DNA from: Domibacillus tundrae
Lineage (GTDB): Bacteria; Bacillota; Bacilli; Bacillales; Domibacillaceae
Assembly: GCF_000970675.1 (NCBI RefSeq)
Contig: NZ_LAJA01000001.1
Coordinates: 62,001 to 126,000, forward strand
DNA: 64,000 nt
Reading direction: 5' to 3'
Under the pieces are notes generated by a model. It was given only the letters and a program-made list of their open reading frames with translations. It did no database searches and was not told where the DNA came from. A program made the position numbers and the translations under genes. Shown here one piece after another: positions 17,096 to 25,855 of this stretch. Each line of letters begins with the position of its first letter. Within the stretch, counting starts at the first letter, position 1.

Positions 17096-17125
17096 GAAGG
17101 ATTATGAAGGGTATGTAAAGAATAG
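17096..17125 (+). promoter_or_regulatory. Sigma-H-type promoter overlapping a sigma-B-like -10, upstream of hpf
   Basis: GAAGGATTA (17096-17104), 12 bases, AAAGAATAG (17117-17125) fits the sigma-H consensus RNAGGAWWW-N11/12-RNNGAATWW at all but the last base. Inside the spacer lies GGGTAT (17109-17114), the sigma-B -10; its -35 is weak. B. subtilis yvyD (hpf) is known to be driven by both sigma factors. Confidence 0.65.
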
Positions 17126-17161
17126 TTAGAGTATAGCAATTAGTTGAAGGAGGAGTTCCGC

Positions 17162-17716
17162 ATGATGAACTATAACATTCGTGGTGAAAATATTGAAGTG
17201 ACTCCGGCAATCCGTGAGCACGTAGAGAAGAAGATTAGCAAGCTGGAGCGTTATTTCACCGAAACTCCTAATGCGAATGTACATGTCAATTTAAAAACGT
17301 ATCCTAACACGAATGCAAAAGTAGAAGTTACGATCCCGATGAAAAATCTTGTTCTTCGTGCTGAAGAGCGAAATCCGGATTTGTATGCGGCCGTTGATTT
17401 GATTACTGATAAACTTGAGCGCCAAATCCGCAAACATAAAACAAAAGTAAACCGTAAATTCCGTGAAAAAGGCGAGCCGCAAGATTATTTTGCGGTGCAG
17501 GCTGATAGTGCGGTAGCAGTGGAAGAAGAAACGGATGATATGCAAGTAGTCCGGACAAAACAATTTGACTTAAAACCGATGGATTCTGAAGAAGCTGTCC
17601 TTCAAATGAACCTGCTCGGCCACAGCTTCTTTATTTACACAGATGCTGAAACGAATGGCACAAACATCGTGTACAAACGAAGCGATGGAAAATACGGCTT
17701 GATTGAAACAAACTAA
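17162..17716 (+). CDS. hpf: Long-form ribosome hibernation promoting factor
   Basis: 184-residue HPF that dimerises 70S ribosomes into inactive 100S particles in stationary phase or stress. The N-terminal domain (MNYNIRGENIEVTPAIREHV..., about residues 1-100) binds the decoding centre. After a linker, the C-terminal dimerisation domain (VRTKQFDLKPMDSEEAVLQM, then NLLGHSFFIYTDAE) marks the long form. The start is the ATG at 17162 or the adjacent ATG at 17165, after GGAGGAG; the in-frame TTG at 17144 precedes the ribosome binding site. The stress/transition-state promoters upstream agree with its role. Confidence 0.95.
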   Translation: MMNYNIRGENIEVTPAIREHVEKKISKLERYFTETPNANVHVNLKTYPNTNAKVEVTIPMKNLVLRAEERNPDLYAAVDLITDKLERQIRKHKTKVNRKFREKGEPQDYFAVQADSAVAVEEETDDMQVVRTKQFDLKPMDSEEAVLQMNLLGHSFFIYTDAETNGTNIVYKRSDGKYGLIETN

Positions 17717-17728
17717 ATGAATAGACGA

Positions 17729-17758
17729 GAAGCCTGCAGCAGACGCGGGCTTCTTTTT
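17729..17758 (+). terminator. Terminator of hpf
   Basis: Stem GAAGCCTGC/GCGGGCTTC with one mismatch around a 7-base loop, then six T. Confidence 0.8.
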
Positions 17759-17817
17759 TGTGTCTGCGATTCATGATATGATAAAGAGCGTGATTTTGCA
17801 CGAGGAGGAAAATATAC

Positions 17818-18867
17818 ATGTCAATTAGACGAAATGATCCGTGCCTGTGCGGCAGCGGAAAAAAATATAAAAAATGCTGCGGGAAAACGGAAGGCACGGC
17901 AATTACAGCGGTTCTTGTTGAAGAATCAAGCACGATCCAGCGGGAATTAATAGATTATGCGATGGAACATCATTCCGCCATGCTGAAAAAAGAATTCCAG
18001 CCGCTGCTGCAGTCAAATGAAACACTTCGGCAAAATGAGCAGGTCTTTTTAGTGACGTTTGAAATTTGGGCCATTTTAACCCGTACGATCAAAGGGAATG
18101 AAACGATTTTAACAGAGTTCGTCAAGCGGCGTGTGCCTTCGATCCCACGCCAGCGTACAGCGGAGATTGTCTCATCTTGGATCGACTACCGCTTTATGGC
18201 GGGTGTCATTGAATCATGTGATGGCCCGATGTATGAAGTGCGCGACATTTTAACGGATGAGACGTACTCCATTCGCGCGCTGAAAAGCGTGGACCTTGTG
18301 GGGGCTTTTGTGACCGGGGCACTTTTGCCGCATGAATCGGACTACACATTCTTTATGACCGATTTTCATTTTGAAGCGGCGCATGCGCAGGCGATGACAA
18401 AAGTGATTGGAGAGATGTATAAATCTTCTTCGTTCGATGATACGCAAGCCTTTTTCACACACGATTTCGCGGCAGTGATGGATACATTGTTTGCGGTTTA
18501 TGAAAAAGGACATGCAGCGGTTGATTTGACGACACTGACATGGACAAAAGAGGCACACCGGGAGACGGCTGAACATATTGAATCGTCGTTTGAACAAGAA
18601 CAATTCGGACAGTCTGTTGCACAAATGGCCGTGCTGCTTTGGAATTATTATTGTGCAAAAGAAGATCCTGCGGTTCGGAAGCCGGAAGTGTTTACGGCTG
18701 CCTTGATTGGTCTTCTTCAAGCGCACGGTTTATTAGAAGTAAAAGAATCAAAAGCAGCGATTGCCGGACGGTATTCCATTTCCGCGTCAACACTTTCGAA
18801 ACGACAGAAAGAAATGGAGACAGTGCTTGAAGAGAAGCTGCAGGCAGCCGACAGCGGGCGGAAATAA
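17818..18867 (+). CDS. SEC-C metal-binding protein upstream of secA
   Basis: 349 residues. The N-terminus is a SEC-C zinc motif, CLCGSGKKYKKCC (Cys9, Cys11, Cys20, Cys21), nearly the same as the one that ends SecA in this window ([14 protein letters not shown]). The remainder is an alpha-helical region of unknown fold with a helix-turn-helix-like end (IAGRYSISASTLSKRQKEME). ATG preceded by CGAGGAGG. It lies 95 bases before secA on the same strand. In SecA the motif binds SecB or ribosomes; here I infer ribosome or Sec association. No recognised enzyme motif. Confidence 0.75.
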   Translation: MSIRRNDPCLCGSGKKYKKCCGKTEGTAITAVLVEESSTIQRELIDYAMEHHSAMLKKEFQPLLQSNETLRQNEQVFLVTFEIWAILTRTIKGNETILTEFVKRRVPSIPRQRTAEIVSSWIDYRFMAGVIESCDGPMYEVRDILTDETYSIRALKSVDLVGAFVTGALLPHESDYTFFMTDFHFEAAHAQAMTKVIGEMYKSSSFDDTQAFFTHDFAAVMDTLFAVYEKGHAAVDLTTLTWTKEAHRETAEHIESSFEQEQFGQSVAQMAVLLWNYYCAKEDPAVRKPEVFTAALIGLLQAHGLLEVKESKAAIAGRYSISASTLSKRQKEMETVLEEKLQAADSGRK

Positions 18868-18962
18868 ACCATATAAGTATACGCTCACCTTTAGAAATGG
18901 TACTATTAACTAGGAAAAATGCGAAGGTTTTGCCCTGTTGAACCTGAAAAGGAGCGTTTGAA

Positions 18963-21473
18963 ATGGGTTTATTAGATAAAGTATTTGATGCAAATAAAAA
19001 AGAAGTAAAAAAGCTTGAAAAAATGGCAGGAAAAGTTGAAGCGCTAGCGGATGAAACAGCGGCGCTCTCTGATATGGCATTAAAAGCGAAAACGGAAGAA
19101 TTTAAAAAGCGCTATCAAAAAGGTGAGTCACTGGATGACTTGCTGAATGAAGCGTTTGCGGTTGTACGGGAAGCAGCGAAACGAGTACTTGGGCTTTATC
19201 CGTACCGCGTGCAGCTTATGGGGGGGATTGCCCTTCATGAAGGCAATATTTCCGAGATGAAAACGGGTGAAGGAAAAACGCTGACGGCGACGATGCCGGT
19301 TTATTTAAACGCGATTTCCGGAAAAGGTGTTCATGTTATCACGGTCAATGAATACTTGGCGTCCCGTGATGCGGAAGAAATGGGCCATCTTTATGAGTTT
19401 CTTGGCTTAACGGTTGGCTTGAACTTAAACAGCTTATCAAAAGAGCAGAAAAAAGAAGCATACGAATCCGATATTACGTACGGAACGAACAACGAATTTG
19501 GCTTCGACTATTTGCGTGACAACATGGTGCTGTACAAAGAACATAAAGTGCAGCGGCCGCTTCACTTCGCGGTTATTGATGAAGTTGACTCCATTTTAGT
19601 CGATGAAGCGCGGACCCCGCTCATTATTTCCGGCCAGGCCGCCAAATCAACGCAGCTTTACATTCACGCGTTTTCATTTGTCCGCACGTTAAAAGAAGAA
19701 GAAGATTTTACCGTTGACATTAAAACGAAAAGCGTGCTGTTGACAGAAGAAGGGATGACGAAAGCGGAGAAAGCGTTCGGCATCGAAAACTTGTTTGACT
19801 TAAAACACGTTGGCTTAAATCATCACATTACGCAGGCGTTAAAAGCTCGCATTACGATGCACCGGGATGTTGATTACGTCGTACAGGACGGCGAAGTGGT
19901 CATTGTTGACCAGTTTACCGGCCGTTTAATGAAAGGACGCCGCTACTCAGACGGGCTTCATCAGGCGATTGAAGCAAAAGAAGGCGTCAATATTCAGAAC
20001 GAAAGCATGACGATGGCAACCATTACGTTCCAGAACTACTTCCGTATGTATGAAAAGCTGTCCGGAATGACCGGTACGGCGAAAACGGAAGAAGAAGAGT
20101 TCCGGAATATTTACAACATGCGGGTTATCGCGATTCCGACCAACCGTCCGGTTGCCCGTGATGATCGCGCAGATTTAATTTACGCGACGATGAACGGCAA
20201 GTTTATGGCGGTTGCGGAAGACATTTATGAACGTTACCAGAAAAAGCAGCCTGTCCTTGTCGGCACAGTTGCGATTGAAACATCTGAACTTATTTCAGCT
20301 CACTTAAAGAAAAAAGGGGTTCCGCATAGCGTATTGAATGCGAAAAACCATGAAAGTGAAGCGGAAATCATTTTAAATGCCGGTCAGCCGGGCGCGGTCA
20401 CGATTGCGACGAACATGGCCGGGCGCGGGACCGATATTAAACTCGGCGACGGCGTAAAAGACCTCGGCGGCTTGGCAGTCATCGGGACCGAGCGCCACGA
20501 ATCACGCCGGATTGACAATCAGCTCCGTGGACGTTCCGGACGGCAGGGCGATCCGGGTGTGACGCAGTTTTATTTATCGATGGAAGATGAATTAATGCGC
20601 CGTTTTGGCTCAGATAACATGAAATCGATGATGGCGAAGCTCGGCATGGATGATACACAGCCCATTCAAAGTAAAATGGTTTCCCGTGCAGTCGAGTCTG
20701 CGCAAAAACGCGTGGAAGGGAATAACTTTGACGCACGGAAGCGGCTTCTTGAATATGATGATGTATTACGCCAGCAGCGTGAAATTATTTACAAGCAGCG
20801 TGATGAAGTGCTGGAGTCCGAAAACTTGCGCAGCATTTTAGAGGACATGGTAACAAAAGCAATTGCAGCGACCATTGCGGCACATGCGAACGACGATGAG
20901 GCAGCGGAACCGTTTAACGCAGAAGGCATTGCAGATACTGTGAATGCGAACCTGCTTGAAGAAGGTGCTGTTTCAGCAGATGAACTTCGCGGACAGGACC
21001 TCGATACAATCAGTGGCATCATTACTGAAAAAGTGATGGCGCGCTACAACAACCGTGAAGAACAGCTTGGTGCTGAGCAAATGCGTGAATTTGAAAAAGT
21101 CGTTCTGCTTCGTGCAGTCGATTCAAAATGGATTAACCATATCGATGCGATGGACCAGCTTCGCCAAGGCATTCATTTACGTGCATACGGCCAAATTGAT
21201 CCGCTTCGCGAGTATCAAAATGAAGGCTTTGCGATGTTTGAGCAAATGATCATAGCGATTAATGAAGAAGCATCTAAATACGTCATGAAAGCGGAAATCC
21301 GCAGCAATCTTGAGCGGCAGGAAGTCGCAAAAGGCCAGGCGGTCAACCCGAAAGAAGACGAAGGCGCTAAAAAGAAAAAACCGCTTCGTAAAGCACCGGA
21401 GATCGGCCGCAATGAACTATGCCCGTGCGGCAGCGGCAAGAAATTCAAAAGCTGTCACGGTCTTCAGGAGTAA
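18963..21473 (+). CDS. secA: Preprotein translocase ATPase SecA
   Basis: 836-residue motor that pushes preproteins through SecYEG. Nucleotide-binding domain 1 has Walker A MKTGEGKT and the DEAD-like [21 protein letters not shown]-type Walker B segment; the preprotein cross-linking domain follows, then domain 2 with [13 protein letters not shown] and [13 protein letters not shown]. The helical scaffold/wing and a C-terminal SEC-C zinc tail ([17 protein letters not shown]) complete it. Length fits the Bacillus family (841). ATG preceded by AAAGGAGCG. A phased repeat and then prfB follow, as in other Bacillales. Confidence 0.97.
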   Translation: MGLLDKVFDANKKEVKKLEKMAGKVEALADETAALSDMALKAKTEEFKKRYQKGESLDDLLNEAFAVVREAAKRVLGLYPYRVQLMGGIALHEGNISEMKTGEGKTLTATMPVYLNAISGKGVHVITVNEYLASRDAEEMGHLYEFLGLTVGLNLNSLSKEQKKEAYESDITYGTNNEFGFDYLRDNMVLYKEHKVQRPLHFAVIDEVDSILVDEARTPLIISGQAAKSTQLYIHAFSFVRTLKEEEDFTVDIKTKSVLLTEEGMTKAEKAFGIENLFDLKHVGLNHHITQALKARITMHRDVDYVVQDGEVVIVDQFTGRLMKGRRYSDGLHQAIEAKEGVNIQNESMTMATITFQNYFRMYEKLSGMTGTAKTEEEEFRNIYNMRVIAIPTNRPVARDDRADLIYATMNGKFMAVAEDIYERYQKKQPVLVGTVAIETSELISAHLKKKGVPHSVLNAKNHESEAEIILNAGQPGAVTIATNMAGRGTDIKLGDGVKDLGGLAVIGTERHESRRIDNQLRGRSGRQGDPGVTQFYLSMEDELMRRFGSDNMKSMMAKLGMDDTQPIQSKMVSRAVESAQKRVEGNNFDARKRLLEYDDVLRQQREIIYKQRDEVLESENLRSILEDMVTKAIAATIAAHANDDEAAEPFNAEGIADTVNANLLEEGAVSADELRGQDLDTISGIITEKVMARYNNREEQLGAEQMREFEKVVLLRAVDSKWINHIDAMDQLRQGIHLRAYGQIDPLREYQNEGFAMFEQMIIAINEEASKYVMKAEIRSNLERQEVAKGQAVNPKEDEGAKKKKPLRKAPEIGRNELCPCGSGKKFKSCHGLQE

Positions 21474-21475
21474 TC

Positions 21476-21620
21476 TCGCACCAAACGTGGCGAAAACCGC
21501 ATAAGACGCAGATGAGTCGCACAACAACGCGAGCAAATCGCACAAAGCGCAGCCGATTCGCACAACCAATTGAGAAAGTCGCACTAAATGCGGCCGAATT
21601 GTACCAAACTTTTAAAACTA
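21476..21620. repeat. 20-21 bp phased degenerate repeat between secA and prfB
   Basis: Seven consecutive units start at 21476, 21497, 21517, 21538, 21558, 21579 and 21600, that is every 20 or 21 bases. Units begin TCGCAC(N)AA (variants CCGCATAAG in unit 2 and TGTACCAAA in unit 7), with CG-rich middles such as ACGC or GCGC. It fills nearly the whole secA-prfB gap. The spacing equals two helical turns, so all units face the same side of the DNA. Confidence 0.75.
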
Positions 21621-21636
21621 ACCCGAGGTGGATCAC

Positions 21637-22735
21637 ATGGAACTATTTGAAATTCGCAACACGCTTGACAATTCAGCCGAAAAACTGGCGGACTTCAGGG
21701 GGTCTCTTTGACTTAGAAAACAAAGAGGCTCGAATGGCGGAACTTGAAGACCGCATGCTTGACCCTGAATTTTGGAACGACCAGAATGGTGCCCAAACGG
21801 TCATCAATGAATCGAATGCATTGAAAGAGATGGTCAATGAATATAAGGACCTTGTGGAGACACAGGAAAACCTTGAAATGACTCATGAGTTATTAAAAGA
21901 AGAAGATGATAAGGATTTGCATGAAGAACTTACTGCGGAAATGAAAAAATTCAGTACACGTCTTGAAAATTATGAGCTGCAGATGCTGCTTAGCGAGCAG
22001 CATGATAAAAACAATGCGATCCTTGAGCTGCATCCGGGCGCCGGCGGAACCGAGTCACAGGACTGGGCATCGCTGTTGCTTCGCATGTATACACGCTGGG
22101 CGGAAAAACGCGGCTTCAAAGTGGAAACAATGGATTACTTACCGGGCGATGAGGCGGGCGTAAAAAGCGTCACCCTGCTTATTAAAGGCCACAACGCATA
22201 CGGCTATTTAAAAGCGGAAAAAGGTGTTCACCGCCTCGTACGGATTTCACCATTTGATTCATCAGGCCGCCGTCATACGTCTTTCGTATCGTGTGAAGTG
22301 ATGCCGGAATTCAATGAGGAAATCGAAATTGACATCCGGACGGAAGATTTGAAAGTTGATACGTACCGGGCGAGTGGCGCCGGCGGTCAGCATATTAATA
22401 CGACGGACTCCGCTGTCCGGATTACCCACATCCCGACAGGTGTCGTTGTGACGTGCCAAACTGAGCGTTCGCAAATTAAAAACCGTGAACACGCGATGAA
22501 AATGCTCAAAGGTAAATTGTATCAGCGCCGGTTGGAAGAGCAGGAAGCCGAGCTTCTTGAGATTCGCGGCGAGCAAAAAGAAATCGGCTGGGGAAGCCAA
22601 ATCCGTTCATACGTCTTCCATCCATATTCCATGGTGAAAGACCACCGGACAAACGAAGAAACAGGGAACATTCAAGCGGTTATGGATGGCGATATTAGTG
22701 CATTCATTAACGCCTATCTTCGCTCCCGCTTATAA
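21637..22735 (+). CDS. prfB: Peptide chain release factor 2, made by programmed +1 frameshifting
   Basis: RF2 recognises UGA and UAA. It is encoded in two frames: 21637-21708 (24 codons, [20 protein letters not shown] then RGSL), an in-frame TGA at 21709-21711, then 21710-22735 in the +1 frame, giving 365 residues, the usual length. The second part carries the RF2 anticodon tripeptide SPF ([13 protein letters not shown]) and the catalytic GGQ ([13 protein letters not shown]). Start ATG 21637 follows CCGAGGTG. Frames that begin upstream at 21419 are an artefact of the +1 frame running through secA. Expression is self-regulated: low RF2 favours shifting past TGA. Confidence 0.97.
21697..21712 (+). 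promoter_or_regulatory. prfB programmed frameshift site
   Basis: Internal Shine-Dalgarno AGGGGG (21697-21702), three bases, slippery CTT (21706-21708), stop TGA and following C. This is the standard RF2 autoregulatory frameshift signal. Confidence 0.95.
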
Positions 22736-22742
22736 TAAAATG

Positions 22743-22780
22743 AAAAACCACCTGAGCCATTTCGGTTCGGTGGTTTTTTT
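22743..22780 (+). terminator. Terminator of prfB
   Basis: Arms AAAAACCACC and GGTGGTTTTT around a partly paired loop, then a T-run, immediately before the convergent lytH-like gene. Confidence 0.8.
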
Positions 22781-22784
22781 TCTG

Positions 22785-23759
22785 TCATTGTGATTGCCGA
22801 TCCTGCTGCTCCCAATGCGCGAGCGATGGGTACGGATCAAATGCCCACTCGGTTCGGCCGTTGTATTTGTACATGCCGTAGTGAAGATGAGGAGGGAATA
22901 AGCCGGATGTGCCCTGCTTGCCATAGCCCGAACTGCCGACATATCCAATGACAGTACCAGGCTTCACAATCATGCCTTCCTTAATGTTTTCTGCAAAGCC
23001 GGATAAATGGGCAAAGTAATGGTACACATTTTGAGCGTCACGTATGCCGATTCGCCACCCGCCATAATCGTTCCACCCTTTTATTTCAATGACTCCATAT
23101 GTTGTCGCTTGGACAGGAACACCATAAGAAGCGAAAAGATCCGTTCCTTCATGAATGCGCCGTCCGCCCCAGCCCCGATTATCGCCCCATGTGCTCCTGT
23201 AGCTATAATTATGCCCAATCGGCAGCGGAAATGAGTGATCATCAAGCTGAATCGTATCAAAGCGGTGATAAAGCCTGGCAATCGTCATAATCTGCTTGAC
23301 GGTTTCGTCTTTTTTATAATAGCTCTTTAACGATTTCTGAATGTCTTTTTCTGTGAAGCCGTTTTTCGTTAATACATGTGCCATTGTATAAAAGACATCG
23401 TCGGGATCATCGGGGTCAGCTTTCCCATCGCGGTTTCCATCCTGACCGTTTCCGCCAAAAAAAGAAATAAGCGCCGGTATTGTCGTCTCTTTTACCGGAT
23501 TCAGTTTTCCCGACCAAAACGATTTTGAAAAATGAATGGCAGCCGGTCCATCTTTATCTGGAATGTCATCGCGAACGGCTTGAATATTTCGCTCGTATTG
23601 ATCAATAGCGGCTAAATAATACCCTGGGAGCATCGTCATTCGTTCAATTTTTTCATAATAGGCAGCTCGTTCATTCAGCTGTTTTTCCGCCGAAACGGGT
23701 ACCGCACAGAAAAAATAAAGGATGAGGCAGGCCATTGGCAGCCGGCTCCACTTTGACAT
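22785..23759 (-). CDS. lytH: Secreted M23 peptidase, LytH-like (spore cortex)
   Basis: 324 residues with an N-terminal signal peptide (hydrophobic segment ending VPVSA). The C-terminal M23 domain carries the zinc ligands in HEGTDLF and PHLHYGMY. The middle region (EERMTMLPGYYLAAIDQYER-like and FTEKDIQKSLKSYY) is shared with B. subtilis LytH, a 326-residue L-Ala-D-Glu endopeptidase that trims cortex peptides. Start ATG 23759 follows CGGAGGGA. Convergent with prfB and divergent from the SpoVAC/SpoVAD cluster, so it sits in a sporulation neighbourhood. The assignment to LytH rather than a general M23 lysin rests on length and layout. Confidence 0.8.
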   Translation of the reverse strand: MSKWSRLPMACLILYFFCAVPVSAEKQLNERAAYYEKIERMTMLPGYYLAAIDQYERNIQAVRDDIPDKDGPAAIHFSKSFWSGKLNPVKETTIPALISFFGGNGQDGNRDGKADPDDPDDVFYTMAHVLTKNGFTEKDIQKSLKSYYKKDETVKQIMTIARLYHRFDTIQLDDHSFPLPIGHNYSYRSTWGDNRGWGGRRIHEGTDLFASYGVPVQATTYGVIEIKGWNDYGGWRIGIRDAQNVYHYFAHLSGFAENIKEGMIVKPGTVIGYVGSSGYGKQGTSGLFPPHLHYGMYKYNGRTEWAFDPYPSLAHWEQQDRQSQ

Positions 23760-23831
23760 CTACATCCCTCCGTTCTTTTACCCCTATTATCGTACCCATT
23801 TGCCCGTCAACATTTCCTGTTACTTCTTGGA

Positions 23832-23862
23832 TGAATAAACATGGCTTTTTTTTGCCACGCTA
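23832..23862 (+). promoter_or_regulatory. Candidate sigma-G (forespore) promoter for the DUF1657-spoVAC-spoVAD unit
   Basis: TGAATA (23832-23837), 18 bases, CACGCTA (23856-23862) against the sigma-G consensus -10 CATACTA (five of seven). It lies 31 bases before the first gene; forespore expression is expected for SpoVA proteins. Confidence 0.55.
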
Positions 23863-23893
23863 CAAGTGTTCAGATAAAAAAGGAGGGATAAAC

Positions 23894-24100
23894 ATGACCG
23901 TTATTAATGACGTAAAACAAACGATGGCCGGTCTTAAAACGGTGCACGCGAGCTTTGAAACATTCTCGCTCAGCACAGATAACCAGCAGGTGAAAAAGCT
24001 GTATGAGGATGCGTCAAAGCAAACGCAAATGATTATCGATCAAATTGGTCCGCGCATTGACCAGATTATGCAGGAAGAACCGCAGTACCGACAATCGTAA
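23894..24100 (+). CDS. DUF1657 protein (first copy)
   Basis: 68-residue helical protein beginning MTVINDVKQTMAGLKTVHAS. DUF1657 genes flank SpoVAC/SpoVAD in the second (mobile-type) spoVA clusters of Bacillales. ATG 23894 follows AAGGAGGGA; frames starting at 23735 extend through the divergent promoter region and are rejected. It resembles the second DUF1657 protein at 25608-25811 (both begin with a helical repeat ending in an EREEQY/EEPQY-like tail), consistent with duplication. Function unknown; probably an inner-membrane or coat-associated spore factor. Confidence 0.85.
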   Translation: MTVINDVKQTMAGLKTVHASFETFSLSTDNQQVKKLYEDASKQTQMIIDQIGPRIDQIMQEEPQYRQS

Positions 24101-24112
24101 GGATGTGAAAAC

Positions 24113-24592
24113 ATGGCAAATAATAAAAAAAAGACGCTGACGCCTGTTCAGCAGGAATACCAGGAGCTGCAAAAACAGCGGGAAACAAAGCGGCCAGTTG
24201 TTCGAAACTGTGTGAATGCCTTTTTAGTTGGCGGCTTGATCTGTGCCATCGGCCAGGCGATTCAATACTTTTATATTTTCTTTTTTGATTTTACTGAACG
24301 AACGGCAGGCAATCCAACAGCCGGAACAATGATTTTCATTGCGATGATTTTGACTGGATTCGGGGTGTATGACCGGATTGCCCAATTTGCGGGCGCAGGC
24401 TCTGCTGTTCCGCTGACCGGATTCGGCAATGCCGTGATTTCGGCAGCGATTGAGCACCGATCGGAAGGATTTGTGCTTGGGGTTGGCGGAAACATGTTTA
24501 AGCTGGCTGGTTCGGTGATTTTATTCGGGGTGTTTTCTGCATTTATTGTGGCGACAATTAAAACACTGTTGACCCAATGGGGTGGACTCTAA
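24113..24592 (+). CDS. spoVAC: SpoVAC-type spore membrane protein
   Basis: 159-residue membrane protein of the dipicolinic-acid channel. Hydrophobic segments are near residues 35-58, 68-85, 95-115 and 125-150, with the conserved stretches AGAGSAVPLTGFGNAV and EGFVLGVGGNMFKLAG. Located in the spore inner membrane. ATG follows AAGGATG. The stop shares a base with spoVAD (TAATG). This is the SpoVAC of a DUF1657-type cluster and not the main spoVAABCDEF operon. Confidence 0.93.
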   Translation: MANNKKKTLTPVQQEYQELQKQRETKRPVVRNCVNAFLVGGLICAIGQAIQYFYIFFFDFTERTAGNPTAGTMIFIAMILTGFGVYDRIAQFAGAGSAVPLTGFGNAVISAAIEHRSEGFVLGVGGNMFKLAGSVILFGVFSAFIVATIKTLLTQWGGL

Positions 24593-25608
24593 TGCTGGCG
24601 GGTCATCGTACATGGATATTTGACCAGAAGCCGGTGATTACAGCAACGGGGACGGTTGGCGGACCATTCGAAGCAAATGGCATGCTGGCAGACGATTTTG
24701 ATCTTCTGCATGAAGATTTATGGATCGGGCAGGACTCGTATGAAAAAGCGCACCAGCTTCTGTTTGAAGAAGCGTGCCAAAAAGCGATGGAAAAAGGGGG
24801 CCTCCGAAAAGACCAAGTCCAGTTTATTTTAGGCGGCGATCTTATCAACCAAATCACGCCGACGAGCCTCGCCTGTCGGACGCTTGGGGCGCCGTATCTT
24901 GGCTTATTCGGTGCCTGTTCTACTTCTATGGAAGGACTTGCTCTTGGAGCGATGATTATCAATGCAAAAGGAGCGAATCATGTACTGACCGGCGCATCCA
25001 GCCACAATGCGGCGGTGGAAAAGCAGTTTCGCTATCCGACTGAATACGGCGGACAAAAACCGCCGACATCCCAATGGACCGTAACTGGTGCTGGTGCAGC
25101 ATTATTAAGCGGTGATGGAAAAGGTCCGCGTGTGACGTCTGCAACGATCGGGCGTGTTGTCGATATGGGACTGACGGACCCGTTTAATATGGGCGGGGCA
25201 ATGGCGCCGGCTGCTGTCGATACAATCGAAGCACATTTCATAGACCGAAATATCGAGCCTTCCTACTACGATTTGATTGTCACGGGGGATTTAGGCGAAA
25301 TCGGCCATGCCGTTTCACTTGATTTATTCAAAAAACACCAGACTCCTATTCATGAAACACAATATAAAGACTGCGGCATAATGATTTATCGAAAAGGCCA
25401 GCCGGTTTATTCAGGAGGCAGCGGTGCGGGTTGTTCAGCCGTCGTCACATACGGCCATTTACTGAATCAAATGAAAAAAGGCGAAATAAAGCGTATGCTT
25501 GTTGTCGCCACAGGTGCCCTTTTATCGCCGCTCACCTTTCAGCAGGGCGAATCGATTCCATGCATTGCTCATGCTGTATCGATTGAAGCAGAAGAGGGGG
25601 GCTCATAA
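24592..25608 (+). CDS. spoVAD: SpoVAD-type protein (dipicolinic acid binding)
   Basis: 338 residues, the same length as B. subtilis SpoVAD. Thiolase-like fold: YLGLFGACSTSMEGLALGAM holds the Cys of the fold, followed by GASSHNAAVEKQFRYPTEYG. SpoVAD binds dipicolinic acid and gates its passage. Start ATG 24592 overlaps the spoVAC stop by one base; an in-frame ATG at 24577 would lie inside spoVAC. The stop overlaps the next gene in the same way. No SpoVAEb gene follows, although one usually does. Confidence 0.93.
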   Translation: MLAGHRTWIFDQKPVITATGTVGGPFEANGMLADDFDLLHEDLWIGQDSYEKAHQLLFEEACQKAMEKGGLRKDQVQFILGGDLINQITPTSLACRTLGAPYLGLFGACSTSMEGLALGAMIINAKGANHVLTGASSHNAAVEKQFRYPTEYGGQKPPTSQWTVTGAGAALLSGDGKGPRVTSATIGRVVDMGLTDPFNMGGAMAPAAVDTIEAHFIDRNIEPSYYDLIVTGDLGEIGHAVSLDLFKKHQTPIHETQYKDCGIMIYRKGQPVYSGGSGAGCSAVVTYGHLLNQMKKGEIKRMLVVATGALLSPLTFQQGESIPCIAHAVSIEAEEGGS

Positions 25609-25811
25609 TGACCGTTGCGTCAGAAGTAAACCAATGTCTTGCCAGCTTGAAAAGCATTGAATCAAGTCTTTCAGCGCTTGCAATGCTGTCCCAAAATAAC
25701 GAATCACGCCTAACGCTGCACGAGGCGATGATGACTGTAAGTGAAACAGCAGCGGACGTACAAAAGCGGGCTGGTGAACTCGAACGGGAAGAACAGTATA
25801 AAGGATATTAA
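25608..25811 (+). CDS. DUF1657 protein (second copy)
   Basis: 67 residues beginning MTVASEVNQCLASLKSIESSL, helical. It overlaps the spoVAD stop by one base (TAATG), so it belongs to the same unit, in the position the spoVAEb gene occupies in larger clusters. Ends with a Lys/Gly-Tyr tail. Confidence 0.8.
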   Translation: MTVASEVNQCLASLKSIESSLSALAMLSQNNESRLTLHEAMMTVSETAADVQKRAGELEREEQYKGY

Positions 25812-25828
25812 CAGCCAGGAGGGGTCCT

Positions 25829-25855
25829 GTGCCGGAATGAATTGAAGTTGGACTG
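25829..25855 (+). pseudogene. Possible remnant of a DUF421 (YetF-type) gene start
   Basis: A good ribosome binding site (AGGAGGGG) is followed by GTG CCG GAA and then TGA. If that TGA were TGG the reading would be MPEWIEVGL, the style of start seen in DUF421 membrane proteins that follow DUF1657 genes in spoVA-type clusters. After GGACTG the sequence changes into repeat DNA. Nine codons only, so this is weak evidence. Confidence 0.35.

Noticed and set aside
21419-21709. N-terminal extension of the RF2 reading frame through the end of secA
   Set aside because: The true start is ATG 21637 with a programmed frameshift at 21709; the extension only reflects an open frame over secA and the phased repeat.
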